Notes: generated from the sequence alone by a model not told the origin. DNA of 64,000 nt from Triplophysa rosa (GCF_024868665.1 NW_026634437.1:29617-93616); one strand, 5' to 3'. Counted from the first letter of the stretch, positions 11,901 to 23,754 are shown. Made by a program: numbers and translations.

Positions 11901-14900
11901 CAACAGTGCAGTTTTTTTTCCTAATTTTTGGGAAGAAATGTTATCTAGGAATGGAATGACCTGAAAAGTGTTTCATTGTTTTTAGGAATGTGCTGTTTTA
12001 ACATTATTATTTCAGAATGCCATTTATATATTTTAGAGTGCAATATTACTTTAGTTTTGTAAATCTATACGTCTCAATTTACAATATCATAATTTTAGCA
12101 AAGGGTAGTTTAGAATTTAGTGCATACAGATCCACTCTGATGAATGATATCATTGCTCTGTATGCAGAAGGCATTGTGTTTATAGACGCCTTTACTGTTA
12201 GTAAACATTGTGATGCGTTGTTGTGGGCGGAGCTTAGGTGGAGGCAGAATGACCCCCCTGACCGCATTACTACGCTAGGTAGCACGTTATGTTTGTTTGC
12301 TTAGAAAAAAATCAGATTAAATTTTAACATGTAAGGACTTTCTAGAACAGAGATTGTTTTTGAAAAAGTTAACTTTAACGCCAAGAACCTGGCCGACCTG
12401 TACACGCTCACTCAATGGATCCAGAGACGAACTGACAGGATTACATCCAGTTAAGTGGCCTGACATCTACACCTACCAGACAGAGAAACCGAGCGTGTAT
12501 AGTGAAGATAAACTGAGAGCGTATACATCTATAGATGCCTGCGTGTACTAACAGTGACGAACATTATTGACGTTAAATGCATTTACTTGAACACAAACCT
12601 GATACATAACAAGAACCTTCTTACTGTTCCCTCTCCCTTTATACTAATGCACTTGCGACAAACAGTTTCCTTTGTTTAGTTTCTGGCCGATAGTTAACTG
12701 CTAGTTGTATAACTAACAATGTTAGCTAGCATATCCTATGCATTCAAAAGTTAACGCCACGTGAAAAACAACCTAACTTGTTGTTACCCAGTTTTTGATT
12801 AGGCGTTAACCGATAGTTTTGACGTTAAATGCTACTAAACGTGAGATAGTTCTAGACACATACCCAAATCATCACCAACAGAAGACAGTCATTTTTTATC
12901 TTCAGTGTTATGAAGTGAAACGCGAGCATTTTTGATGATCGTTTCTGTTCAGTCCGCTCGTTGTATTGTTTAACTACGGCTGTCGTCAGTGTTTTTGCTT
13001 GGGAATGGCAGCAGGTATGTGTTAAAATATCAAATTGGAGACTGTATTCTGTTGATCGTGGCACTAAATGACACAACAAGATGCTATTTTAAATTCCTTA
13101 TGTAGCCGAATCTGTGCTGGTTTGTATTGGCCGCCTCCAGTTTTCCTTTTGTTTTGCCTCCATCTAATGCCGTGACGCAAGCGTGATGTCGCCGCGAAAG
13201 GGGTCTATTAAAGGAATAGTTTTCCCAAAAATGATCTTTCGTGGTCTTTCTCTCACGCTGGCATGTGGGCGTGGTCTTTCGCTCCATGGATGACGTGTGG
13301 GCGTGCTTTTCTGGGAGAATGGCCAATTAAAGGAATAGAGGATCACTGTTACGAAACAGGGATCCAGACTTATAAAAAAAACTTTCCGAAACAATTTGGA
13401 GTGCTGGGGGAGTGTATCAAGTACAGAAATACTACGTCATACGTCCAACTCGTTTTTTAACCGGTTGACCATGTTAAGCATGAGAAGCCAGCATGTTCAA
13501 CAGTGTAAAGAAGTCAGAATGCATGAAATGGCATGTTACCCCATCTTTAAGACTGTTAAAAGCATCATCAAATGTTTTTACCACAAGTGAATTTTTGAAA
13601 AATATCCTGGACATGCATATAATGTAAGGGAATAGTGACTGGGGAGGTCAAGCTTTAAAATGATAAATGCACCTTTAGTAGGGTTGTCCTGATCGTGTGC
13701 TGTGTCTTACTATTAGTTTCTGAATGTGTATGGAAAAATAACTATATTTTTCAAAAATTCGCAGTTTTTACAAGAATGTCATGTTTGGGAAAAATGAACT
13801 ATCAAGTTCAATGATGCTTATCTGAACTGAGTGTTCACATAAGATGGGCTTGTCGCTTAAAGCAATACTAAAAAGTTGAGAAGCATGCTTGCTTGAAATT
13901 CAGAACTAAACAGATCTACGCATCACTCATTTTCTTCTTTAAATGCCACTCATATTGCAAGTATTATGTTTTTGACTATTATAATTCTAATTATGTATCA
14001 ATGGATCATTTTTTGTCATCGTTCTCTTTAGCCGCTGGTCCTCCTGCCTCTCGGCGAGGTCATGCCGGAGGTCATCGCGGTAGAGGACGCTACCCCATCA
14101 GGAGAGAAGAACCAATGAAGTTTGAGAAAGACTTTGACTTTGAGAGCGCTAATGCTCAGTTTAATAAAGAGGATATTGACAAGGAGTTCCAGAGTAAACT
14201 CAAACTGAAAGGTACAATCAGGTTATTAAATAATCACATGTTTGTCAGGATTTGAAAGCTGTTCTATATATCAACTGTCCAGGTTGGAGGACCGGAAATG
14301 ACTCTTGGGTAAAGTTTTATACATGTGTGTGCAGATGAGAGGTCTGATAAAGCGTTGAACGGCGAGGATAAGGGCGATTCAGGAGTGGACACTCAGAACA
14401 GTGAAGGGAACGTGGATGAAGAAGATCCTCTCAGACCAAACTGTTACTACGACAAATCCAAATCCTTCTTTGACAACATCTCCTGTGATGACATGAGGTC
14501 AGATCACATTCAGATGATCTGGGTTCAATACATATTTATCTCAATGGATGGCTTTTGTAGAATAACGGTGACAGGGCTCTAGACTAACTTTTTGCACTGG
14601 TGCGCCTAACTTTTTTTCTTAGGTGCACCAGCACAAAAGTTAGGTGCACCCAAATTTTCGACCGCATCGCATTTAACACAGTTTTACCAGTTCACTTTTT
14701 TTAAAATCGCTGTCCATATAGGCAATATTGACTTGTAAATGATTAACTAACAATCTGGTCAACATAAAGTTCTTTATTTGAAGCACAATTCTACAAGAAA
14801 GCAGGGCTCTAGACTAACACTTGAGAGAGGTGGCACTGGTGCTACCAAGTTATTCAGTTGGTGGCACCAGCCCTTAATTTGATAGCACCAGAGTCGTGGG

Positions 14901-17327
14901 GTGAGGTAAGAAAAAAGAATCACTAAAACTTCATTAAAATGTGTTTAATACATTAATAAATCAATTAGAAATTAATACAAATCATTGTTTATGATTGAAT
15001 TATTTTTATTGTATATGTAAACTCTCTTTCAACACTTTACCATATTTAAAGCACATCTTTCTTAGCTACTTTCTTCCTTTATTTGTTGTGAACAACTCCT
15101 ATAAGAGAACACAATTCCTTTAATATCAGTGAGTGTTTTTGGGCCCGTCCGTTGTTGTTTGATGAACATTATAAACAGAGATCTTTATTATGCTGCCGCC
15201 CCTTTAAGAGCTCGCGCAATATACTGGAACATGTGTTTTGTTTCCCAACTGTTTGGTCACGAAACAAACTGAATACCTTTACAAGGTTTCTTGTTAATAT
15301 GGGAATTTTTAGGTTATTTTGTGTTAATATGTCCGTTTCAGAGTAAGAAGGCGTGAAAGAGAACTCCGTTTAGTATTTTGTGCTCTGACTCTCTGGGCGC
15401 GCGCATATCTCAAACAACCCACGAGACCTGAAGGCTTTTAGTGATTATTCTTCCTGAAAGCTGCATTGATACACGTTTGGCTTCTATCAATAGCGACTCA
15501 CAAATAAATAGTATTTAGCGTGATGTATACCGTTTTGTATGCTTTACAGTATTGTTAGAGATCTTTATACAATAGTTCAGTGCTTAAAGTTTAAACGCGT
15601 GTTTCCTGGATTAGCTTCACATGCATACAATACTTGCAACACATTTCGTTATCTTTGCTGTTTTGTACCTTAGCAGGGGAAATTCTTGTATTCTGCATAT
15701 TTGTTTAAGTTGCAAGATTGAGCGCTTCACTCGTCTGCTCTTTCGGTCCTTCGCCTCTTACCCATAACCCGCGAATTATGTCTTTGGGGGCGGGGCCACT
15801 GATAGATAAGGAATGGTTGAAGGAGGGGAGACGAAAATGAGTGACTGAATGCGCAGCTTGCGCAATATAACATTTCTGCGCATTAAATTTATAATACGCA
15901 AAAATTATATATTGATTAGTTTGACAGTCGCACCGGTGTGACCATTAAGAAAAACTTGTCTCACTGGCAGGAAAATTTGTCGCAAAATGAGACCATTTAG
16001 TCGCAGTCTCGCATGTCAGAGCATTGGTTATGATTTTCGGACGGATCAGGCCTTATCTTAACATTCTTAACGAAAAAGTTGTCAATCGTTCTTTTCATCT
16101 TCTCTCATCATCCGCGGCTACATCCACTCACTCTGTTTATCTGACGGGCCTAGGCTACTCACCTCTCTGTCCGACTGCAGCACAGCATTTTCAAACGTAC
16201 ACACATGTACAGGAATATCTGGACCACGGCCAATCAGAGGGGGGTCCGCCCTTCACTATCTCTGATTGGTTTAGACCACGATATGGGCCTAATGTGTCTG
16301 TTGTTGAACCACAGGGAGACTTTCGCAGAGACTTTTTTTCCCTCCAACGGCTGGTCGCACCGGTGCGACCTCAGAATTTTTTTAGTCGCACCATTGAGAA
16401 ATTAGGTTGCATGTGCGACCAAATTGGTCGCACTCTAGAGCCCTGGGTGACTATCACTGAAAATGATAATAATGCAACGTAACATAAACATTAAAGTTAT
16501 ATTAGTATTATATTGCTGTTGTAGCCCGAACTCTTACACTTTAGACCAGCTACATGTGCATAAGGTGTGGTTAAAAGTATTTCATATTGATATTTCTACA
16601 TCCATAATGTCATACTTAAACCTTTATGCAACTATTACATTTATTTATAATTAACTTAAACATATTTGCAAAGCACACTTAGAAATTAGATGCTACATAA
16701 ATGACGTTTTTCATAAATAAATTCTTCTTTTTTTTTTGGTTTTAAACAGGAAGGCAGCTGAAAGGTCTGGAGGGTCAGGTTTTCCCCGGTGAGTACAATA
16801 CAATACAGCTGAGCAAACTACTGTACAGCAATACATTTGTTGTGACACTTGGTTGCTGTGCATATACTGTATATACATGAATTCAACTCCTTAATTATGT
16901 TCATAATTGTGATGTTTTCGTCTGTGTATCTCAGTGAGAGGAGGCAGACATGGGCAGAGGAGCGGCGAATGAACTCTGAGACATTCGGTATCCCGTTTCG
17001 ACGGGGTCGGGGTGGCTACAGAGGTCGCGGAGGCATGGGATTCAGAGGGGGCCGGGGTCGCGGGGCAGGCCGGGGGTCGTACGGGTCTTACGGTGGCGGG
17101 TTCAGAGGAGCATTCAGAGGAAGTCAAGGAGGAAGAGAATTTGCAGATTTTGACTACCGGGTAATGAATGAGTCATAGAGGGTTGATTCTTATGACTTAA
17201 ATCAATAGTAAAAAAATATGTGGCACTGTTTATGAATAGAATTTGCATTAGTATTGCGTTTCTTTTTCACAAAATTCCCTTTTTCCCTTTTTGTTTTTTT
17301 TAGAAGGATAACAAAGTAGCTGCGTAG
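2989..17327 (+). CDS. lsm14a: LSM14A (RAP55), mRNA-silencing RNP component
   Basis: Ten coding exons with GT/AG borders and continuous phase: 2989-3109, 3848-4011, 4200-4344, 10055-10144, 10782-10961, 14032-14211, 14335-14497, 16750-16788, 16935-17160, 17304-17327 (443 aa; the human protein is slightly longer). Residues 1 to about 80 form the divergent LSm domain (starts [14 protein letters not shown]). The FDF box lies at about 263-285 ([19 protein letters not shown]), the FFD box around 331-345 and the TFG box around 376-390. RGG repeats flank the FDF box and dominate the C terminus. Family role: cytoplasmic P-body/stress-granule protein that binds mRNA and recruits 4E-T and DDX6 for translational repression, and helps mitotic spindle assembly. 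Exon 8 is a 39-nt in-frame microexon, probably alternative. Introns 3 and 7 are swollen by transposons. Whether it is the a or b fish paralogue cannot be decided here. Confidence 0.96.
3573..3641. repeat. (TA)n repeat with assembly gap
   Basis: TA-dinucleotide run in LSM14A intron 1. Three N at 3613-3615 mark an unresolved length. Confidence 0.9.
5387..7524. mobile_element. hAT-type element with 8-bp target duplication, carrying a LINE insertion
   Basis: Lies in LSM14A intron 3. The ends are inverted: CAGGCACGTGCAGA at 5387 and the complement of CAGGGACGTGCACAGA ending at 7524. Both sides are flanked by the perfect 8-bp direct repeat GCAAAGAC (5379-5386 and 7525-7532). CAGG-type ends with 8-bp duplications are typical of hAT transposons. 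No transposase frame is evident, so it is non-autonomous. Between the ends sits a rearranged LINE (about 5860-6860). The flanks (from about 5310, resuming at 7533) look like one older repeat that was split by this insertion. Confidence 0.8.
5860..6862 (+). mobile_element. internally deleted LINE (Jockey/CR1-L2-Rex type)
   Basis: The frame 5758-6039 ends with an endonuclease-domain fragment ([20 protein letters not shown]). It is followed at once, in the next frame from about 6040 to 6454, by the C-terminal part of a LINE reverse transcriptase ([20 protein letters not shown] ... SGRRF). Everything between, including the RT catalytic core, is missing. The 3' end carries an AATAAA (about 6824) and the short tandem tail (TGATC)n at 6838-6858, as in many L2/CR1-like LINEs. 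It is dead but retains its original 3' end. Confidence 0.8.
8122..9946. mobile_element. TA-flanked terminal-inverted-repeat element (about 1.8 kb, non-coding)
   Basis: Starts CACTGTAAAAAATA and ends TTTTTTACAGTG, flanked by TA on both sides (8120-8121, 9947-9948). The subterminal sequences (AGTTGACTTAACTT near the left end; TTAAGTCAACTTTTT near 9862-9876) are also inverted. There is no protein-coding frame of note. Inside are a tandem 60-bp duplication (about 8439-8547) and a diverged direct duplication (about 9043-9200 and 9550-9705). A TA target fits Tc1/mariner-like or similar elements, but the superfamily is not certain. Confidence 0.65.
10252..10560 (+). mobile_element. hAT-like terminal fragment (TAGGGCTGTGCGATTT)
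   Basis: In LSM14A intron 4, about 110 bp after exon 4. The start TAGGGCTGTGCGATTTGG is typical of a widespread vertebrate hAT family, but the matching opposite end is not found in the intron, so this is a truncated copy with an uncertain right limit. Confidence 0.4.
10962..14031. other. LSM14A intron 5, mostly featureless
   Basis: Three kilobases without a supported exon. A GTTCACCCCAAAAATT start near 11535 followed by a CATGTCATCC-like stretch resembles the GTTCACC repeat family seen at 27681, 36655 and 58256. Two short direct repeats of ATTAAAGGAATAG occur at 13206 and 13325. The open frames here are short and show no recognisable domain. Confidence 0.5.
14574..16443. mobile_element. hAT-type CAGGGCTCTAGA element, compound
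   Basis: In LSM14A intron 7. It begins CAGGGCTCTAGACTAAC and ends CTCTAGAGCCCTG, with GGTGA on both outer sides. The same left end recurs inside at 14803, so two related copies are nested or in tandem. The first 180 bp are almost identical to 62551-62728. Sequences such as GCACCGGTGCGACC and GGTCGCAC recur near the right end. The frame at 16024-16482 inside it has no recognisable domain. Confidence 0.65.
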
Positions 17328-19240
17328 TGATGACCGCAGGTGGATTCCGAAGACCTGGTTTGTTTGGAAAATACATTATGGATGACACGTTTCAACGAGA
17401 ATGAGGAGATTGTGTGTGTATAAATCTGTCACCAGCACTGGGGTTCAGCTGCTTGAAACCTGGATGTAAATCTCTTAAGAAGTGAAACGAATGCAATTTT
17501 TTCATTGTTTACTTGAGGAGTATATTTCTCGCTAGTTTCAATTATGTTATGATTTCTCAGTTTTTCCCCATGCTTATCATGTACAGTTCACGTGTTATTT
17601 TGATCACTTAAGGAATTTAAATAGTATCTTGCAGCGTATTCACAGAACAGCAAAAGGCTACTTTGATGGCAGTTAACATCAGTACAGTTCGATCATTTTC
17701 TACGCAAATTTATTTTCAGATTTCATGTTTCGTTCATTTTCCCCAGCAGTTTTGGTACGTGAATGTTATAATTTCTTGTGCGAGGTCTGAAGTTTATCTT
17801 AAGATTTGTCAAGCTGTTATTACAGATAGTTGTAGGCAAGTGTCAGTATTGCAAAACATTTCCTGAAAGATTTTTTTACATAAAAGTGTAAAATGTTATG
17901 CTACGTTTGAAGGAAAATTAAAACTTTTCAAGTTTGGGAGAGCACAAATTAAACTTAAATAGCATGAAAGGGTCCCACCTATGCAAAGTGACCTCAGTGA
18001 TCAGGTTTATGAACTTTGCAACTCTGCTAGGTTTTATGTATTTGTACGAGATGTTAAAGAACCTGATCAGCGGCACTGCTTCTCCAGTGAATAAGACCGA
18101 ATGTGTTGTGCACTATAATACAGACGGCTTGTCCATCTTATCCAGCTGCTGTGTTTATGATCTTAAGTTTCCAGTGTAGATCTTAGGTAAAGGCATGTGA
18201 GATCACTGACTGCAATAGCATGTTCCTGTGATGACCTCATGCTCCTATGTGTCTATATGTTGGGTTTCATCTTTTTTTTGTCATTTTTCTCCTTAGTTAT
18301 AGGTTTAAGAAAGGTGGAGTTTTTAAGTGGCCAGTATGTCTTGGATGTGGTTGTCGTGGGGATCTCAACAATGTGTTTTGCTTCATAACTGTTGGTAAAT
18401 TTGGGAAGGTTGATTATACAATAAACTTTGATTCAAAATTATTATACGTATGAAAGTGCTTGATATCTAAAACACCTGTGAAAATAGCCTTTTAGCTGAA
18501 ATATTTTGTGCTTTACCAACTCTTCTATTCAGATTTAATAGATGCTATGTTTCAGTAATACCCATTTTGCATTATTTAAATCTGACTAAATTAAATCTGG
18601 GGACACAGAACGTGAAGTGGAATTTGAAAACTGGGGGAATTTCCATTGTGTGTCCATTGTGTTGTAAAACATTCAGTTATGCTCATAAGCAGGAATTGTA
18701 TGGTACAATGGCAAAACGAAGCCCAAACTGTTTTTTTTTTCACAAACTATAGTTGTATTTGTTAACATTATTAAATGCATTAACTAACAATGAACAATAT
18801 ATATTTTTAGCATTTTAGCAATATTTTTTTTAGTTAATGTCAGTATAATTATTAATGTCAGTGCATAGTGCATTAATGTGGAAAGATACAACATTTGATT
18901 TTTAAAATGTAAATGATGAAATTAACATAAATTAATAAATGCTGTAGAAGTATTGTTCATTACTAGTTCATGTTGGCTAATGCATTAACCTATTGTTTAC
19001 AAATACAACCTTATTGTAAAAGTGTTTTACCATTTGTACTTTAATGTCTGAATTTTATTAACACCTTTTGATTTAACAGTAAAAATGCAGGTCTTGGCGG
19101 AAATCATTACACCTGTTCGTGGGTCAAATATAGTTTGACAGAAGTGACATTCACATTTCTTTTGAATCCCAGCATGGTATCTGCTTGCATCTACATGTAG
19201 AGGTTTTTAGGTGTAAAAATAAACTTTGTACTATCTCTGT
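17328..19240 (+). other. LSM14A 3' UTR with two candidate poly(A) signals
   Basis: The region after the LSM14A stop is AT-rich and free of exons. Canonical AATAAA hexamers lie at 18420-18425 and 19218-19223 and are the best candidates for the mRNA end. A palindromic MITE (18754-19010) sits between them, so use of the distal site would include it in the UTR. Confidence 0.5.
18754..19010. mobile_element. MITE with imperfect inverted ends
   Basis: The left part TTGTATTTGTTAACATTATT...AATGCATTAACTAAC is mirrored by TTGGCTAATGCATTAACC...TTGTTTACAAATACAA on the right. Copies of this TTAACTAACAATGAACAAT type are common in fish genomes. No coding capacity. Confidence 0.55.
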
Positions 19241-20197
19241 GTGTTTGTTTACTGCTTTTAAATTGATGATGTTACGTATTAATGGAGTTGTTGTAAAATA
19301 ATCCTGGTGTTAAGTCACCCGATTAAAATTACATTAAAACAGTTTGGTTCTACAGTGACATTATCTGTACAGAGCCCCTCCCAGATAATCTTATTAAATA
19401 TTGGTTCTTACTATAAGACAGGTTGGATTGTATTGTAAATATATATATATTTTAATAATTTATCTTATAAATATAAATGATGAAATTCAGGTTTTATTAT
19501 ATAGGCCTACAGCCACAGAAAAAATTAAAAGACCACTTCAATTGTTCATTTAATCAGCATTTCTAGAAGTATTGTGGCCATTTCACTTTAGTATCTGTTG
19601 TATTTAAACAAAGTCAAACCTCAGGAGTGACAAGTCATCCAACAGTATGTGAAGAACTGACAGCATGACGAGACTCATGAAAACTGATCAAATCCATGTA
19701 ATCACGTTTAAAAAAATCATTTTTTACCTTTTCCTAAATATGTACAAATATTACTGTTGTATTGCTTAAAAGTGAATATGAACTTGTGTTCTTTGCAGTC
19801 TTTGAGGTCTGAAAAATACAAAGCATCTTTGCATTGTTATTTTCACCCCCAGTTTTAATTTTCTGCAAATAAATGCAAATGGAAACCATATATTTATTAA
19901 ATTTGGTAGAAATATTTTTATTTGTTCACAGAATGAAACTTTTTTTTTTTTTTACCAAAACACAGACCTATAAATAGTCATTTTTAAATTTAGAAAAATG
20001 ATCAAATGTATGTGATAAAATGTATGTTGCATGTGAGGTTTCTTCAGCCTTTTGGAGCGAGTTGGGTGATTATTGTTTCTGTAATTAGTGATGCTTTGAA
20101 AAAGCATAACTATTGTTATTCGAACATACATACTTCTTATAATTATTCTTGTTCCGCCAAAAGTTTGGCACGCTACTTGTCCCGCAGCTTTTGACGT
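19241..20197. other. intergenic, AT-rich, no recognised feature
   Basis: No gene or clear repeat boundary is visible in this stretch; it contains short poly-T and poly-A runs and TA-rich patches only. Confidence 0.5.
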
Positions 20198-20840
20198 AGA
20201 CCCATGAATGAATACATCACATCGACGGAATGGTGTGCTATGACTTTTATAAGCGATCGGGTGGGGGGGGTAGGTGCGATGGGGGGCGAAAAACCACCCG
20301 AAAAATCCCATTGACTTAACATTGCGCCCAACTTTGAGGGATCGTGAAACATGAAAATAATACATGATTTGAAGGGGTTATCAGGCTCTATAAGAACATC
20401 ACTCACAATGGGGTGTAAATTGCACCCCTGGGGTGTGAGAGCCTCCCAAAATTTCCGTATACTTATAATGGCACCCATGGACTCCCATTCAAAACCTAGA
20501 TACCTATATATTCACTCATTATTTTTTTGCTTTGGACCCATGAATGACTACATCAAATCGAGCGGCCCATTGAGGAATGGTGTGTGATGACTTTTGGAAG
20601 CGATCGGGTGGAGGGGGTGCGATAGGGCGGCGAATAAAAACCTGAAAAATCCCATTGACTTAACATTGCACCCAACTTTGACAGGTCGTAGCTCCGAGTG
20701 AGGATATCGTAGAAACATGAAAATAATACACGATTTGAAGAGGCTATCATGCTCTGTAAGAACATCACTCACAATGGGGTGTAAGTTGTACCCCTGGGGT
20801 GTAAGAGCCTCCCAAAATTTCCCAATCACAGGAAGCATGC
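20198..20840. repeat. two diverged copies of an about 300-bp repeat
   Basis: Copy A (20198-20480) and copy B (20537-20840) both start GACCCATGAATGA. Both contain AAATCCCATTGACTTAACAT, CATCACTCACAATGGGGTGT and GAGCCTCCCAAAATTTCC in the same order, with a start-to-start spacing of 339 bp. The minus-strand frames that appear in both copies are by-products of this duplication, not genes. Confidence 0.75.
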
Positions 20841-20889
20841 CCATATAAGGCGTAAAACGTCCCGTGTTGAATATCTTAGCAGTACAACC

Positions 20890-21700
20890 ACTTAGAGACA
20901 AGGGGGTGGGCTCATTTGACTCAGACAACCAATCAGTGTCACATGATCATTATGAAGATATTAAGCCACGCCCATAGCAACCATTTACAGCAACCTAGCA
21001 ACCGATCCCATAGACTACCATTATAAAAAGTCCATATGGATATCTTTGCAGAACAGTGTCGTAGAGACGAGGGGGTGGGCTCATTTCACTCAGACAACCA
21101 ATCAGTGTCAAAGGATCATCTTAAAACTATTAAACCACGCCCATAGCAACCATTTACAGCAACCTAGCAACCGATCCCATTGACTCCCATTATCAAAAGT
21201 TCATATGGATATCTTTGCAGTACAGCGTCGTAGAGACGAAGGGGTGGGCACGTATTACTCAGGCAACCAATCAGTGGCCCAGGAAGTTCATTAAGCCATG
21301 AAGCCACGGCCATAGCAACAAAACATCTTAACTTAGCAACCGATTAACAACACCTACATCTCTTCATCAGAACATCATAGAGCGATGGGGGTTGGTTTGT
21401 TTCACTTGTGGGTTGAAGCATCATCAGTTGGCATATGCTAAGCCACGCCCATAGCAACCAAACAGGTTAGCCTAGCAACCATTTAGCAACACCTATATAT
21501 GCATAAGAACATCGTAGAGACATGGGAGTTGGTTTGTTTCACTTGTGGCCACGCCCATAGCAACCAAACACATTAGCCTAGCAACCGTTTAGCAAGACCT
21601 ATATCTCTGTATCAGAACATCTTAGAGTCATGGGGGTTGGTTAGATTCATTAGTACTTAAAGTGTCATCACCCTAGTGCCGAGTTCCGCGGTCATCACCC
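20890..21700. repeat. degenerate tandem array with CCATAGCAACC / CCTAGCAACC units
   Basis: Five to six units carry, in order, GGGGTGGGCTCATTT-like, ACAACCAATCAGTG, CCACGCCCATAGCAACC and CCTAGCAACCGAT. Unit starts near 20903, 21071, 21239, 21386, 21525 and 21638 give periods that shrink from about 168 to 113 bp. Related CCTAGCAACC words recur at 37680-37790 in an hsd17b2 intron. Confidence 0.7.
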
Positions 21701-22633
21701 TAGTGCTGAGCTGCCACGAAAGCATCACTCACAGTTTCTTTAGAAAATGTACTATCTAGTTTATTACTACTATTAATACTAACGTTGTATGTTGTTATCA
21801 GCCTTTGGAACAAGGTTTTAAATATGTTACACCTGAATTCCTTGGTTTTGTAGAATAAGAAAATAAAAAGTTGGATGTATTTTATTTGTTTTATCTTCCT
21901 GGCTAAGTATTTTAAGCTTAAGTTTGAATTTATTAAGAGAAAGCCCTGCTTTCATGCTTATTTTAGTAGTAAAATGTTACATACATTTTCTCTTCTAGCC
22001 GGAAAAAAACTATTAACCTATTCCATACAATAATTTTCTCAACAATTGCATAATGACGCTAACTGTCATTCATTTTATGTATGATTTATTGTTTCCATCT
22101 AGTGGTCAATTATGTAGGACTAAACCTGCAAAAATTATAAATAAATGAATGTATAAATAAATAAATATATAAACAAATAAATGTAATAATATGAAAATAA
22201 ATACAGGAATGAATGGTTTGATAAAACAAAATAATTCGTTTTAGCTATTATTGATCTTAGCTTTAACTTTTCTTTTCATTTTTTAAATTGATTTATTATT
22301 TTTTGTGTCCATTTTTAATTATTTTTAATTATTATTATTTTTTATTTTTAGATTATTTTATTTATCCTTTCCTTTTATTTTTACATTTATTTATTTATAC
22401 GTTTATTTATTTTTATATTTATTTATTATCGCATGTATTTATTTCCACTTTTATTTATTTATTCTTGTATTTATTCTTACTTTTCTGTGTCTTGTATGAT
22501 AATTAGATGGGTTGGTCTTGCCTACTATTGGTTCAGCGTAGATTGAAGCGTTTGATCGATTACTCTTGACTTGTTTTGGACTAACGTCACGTCACTCACT
22601 GATCGTTTGCTTCGTGTATAACGTTAAGTAACT

Positions 22634-22864
22634 ATGGCGGGCGCACAATTAGCTAGAGAGTTACAGCATTTAGCCAATGAAGTCGATAACCATGCATCAA
22701 ATGACTATGTGTCATTCAGATTAGATGCATTTATTGATGATTTATTACAGATTGACGGCGAGATAAATGACAAAGTTCTCCCTCGGTTGTTAGCCTCTTT
22801 GCAGCACATTCAAAGTCTGTGCGAGTCAGAGGGTGCTATGGTGGTGTTACAGTTCAACTGGTGA
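22634..22864 (+). CDS. transposon-borne frame in left arm, possible first exon of a transposase
   Basis: 76-codon frame beginning MAGAQLARELQHLANEVDNH. It is predicted helical and acidic with regularly spaced Leu, and has no known motif. Nearly the same frame exists inverted in the other arm (23530-23754), with mostly conservative changes over the first 55 residues. Both arms keep a GTGGTG donor-like site after the CESEGA/CESGGA codons, so it may be a 5' exon whose downstream exons were lost. My impression is that similar N-termini precede integrase-core transposases in fish, but I cannot verify this. It has its own ATG in a GC-richer context and lies 1.7 kb upstream of gpi. Confidence 0.45.
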   Translation: MAGAQLARELQHLANEVDNHASNDYVSFRLDAFIDDLLQIDGEINDKVLPRLLASLQHIQSLCESEGAMVVLQFNW

Positions 22865-23529
22865 AAATCATAAAGCACAAAATGTAATAAGGTTTAACTA
22901 CACAGATGAGCTTGTAAACCGAAGTCGCAAGCTAACGCTTTGTCAAAGTGATAGTTATAAGCAGCCTTTCGGTTAGAAAAAGCGTAAAGATTTAATGTAA
23001 CATGATGTAACATAATGTAAATGAATTGAGACATAGTGAACTTAAGTCACAAGTTAACACGGTAGTAATGAGCATCGTTCTTTCACTACAGGGGCCATCA
23101 AATGGAAACCATTCCTTCTAAAAAGACGTGGTTACTAAACGGTACTCGTAAACTACATTCCATAAGAGATAAATAACACAGAGGTCACAAGTTAAAACGG
23201 GCATATTCCCTTGATTCATCCAGCTGCATATTGTTGTGTGACATCTTGATATTATTGCAAAGATCCGCAGCAGCTAGCATTGCGAAATAGCTTAGTGTGA
23301 TTGTTACCGTAGTGACACGCTGCCTCGCTTTATTGTATGGGTACGAATCCCGTGTCAAATCGCTTTATTTATTTTTTCACCTCGCTTCAGCCGTTACGGG
23401 CGATCATACCAATAATTTGCAATCTTAACAAGAATGTCAAAATCATGTAACAAGAAAGTCTGTGTTTATTAGACATCTTAATATCAAGTCGTCTTGTGCT
23501 TTCAGAATCGACGAATCTGCTGAGGTCGT

Positions 23530-23754
23530 TCATGCACCTCTTTGGCAGAGGACCTGTAACCGGAACTTGGTCACCACCTTAGCACCCCCTGACTCGCACA
23601 GATTTTGAAGAACTTTGTCATTTATCTCTCCGTCAATCTGTAATAAATCCTCAATAAATGCATCTAATCTGAATGACACATAGTCATTTGATGCATGGTT
23701 ATCGACTTCATTGGCTAAATGCTGTAACTCTCTAGCTAATTGTGCGCACGCCAT
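23530..23754 (-). CDS. transposon-borne frame in right arm, inverted copy
   Basis: 74-codon frame, minus strand, starting MACAQLARELQHLANEVDNH. It is the mirror of the frame at 22634 and lacks about 11 codons present there after INDKVL (a deletion of roughly 33-36 bp that keeps the frame). Differences such as Gly to Cys at residue 3 and Asp to Glu in FIDDLL show that the arms have begun to diverge. The two frames point toward each other across the 730-bp centre. Confidence 0.4.
   Translation of the reverse strand: MACAQLARELQHLANEVDNHASNDYVSFRLDAFIEDLLQIDGEINDKVLQNLCESGGAKVVTKFRLQVLCQRGA

Noticed and set aside
15900..16482. 152-codon frame at 16024-16482 as a gene
   Set aside because: It lies within the CAGGGCTCTAGA hAT element, runs into its terminal repeat and has no recognisable domain.
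20173..20928. Minus-strand frames repeated at 20173-20478 and 20548-20928
   Set aside because: The similarity comes from two copies of a non-coding repeat; no domain, no intron structure, and frames broken differently in each copy.
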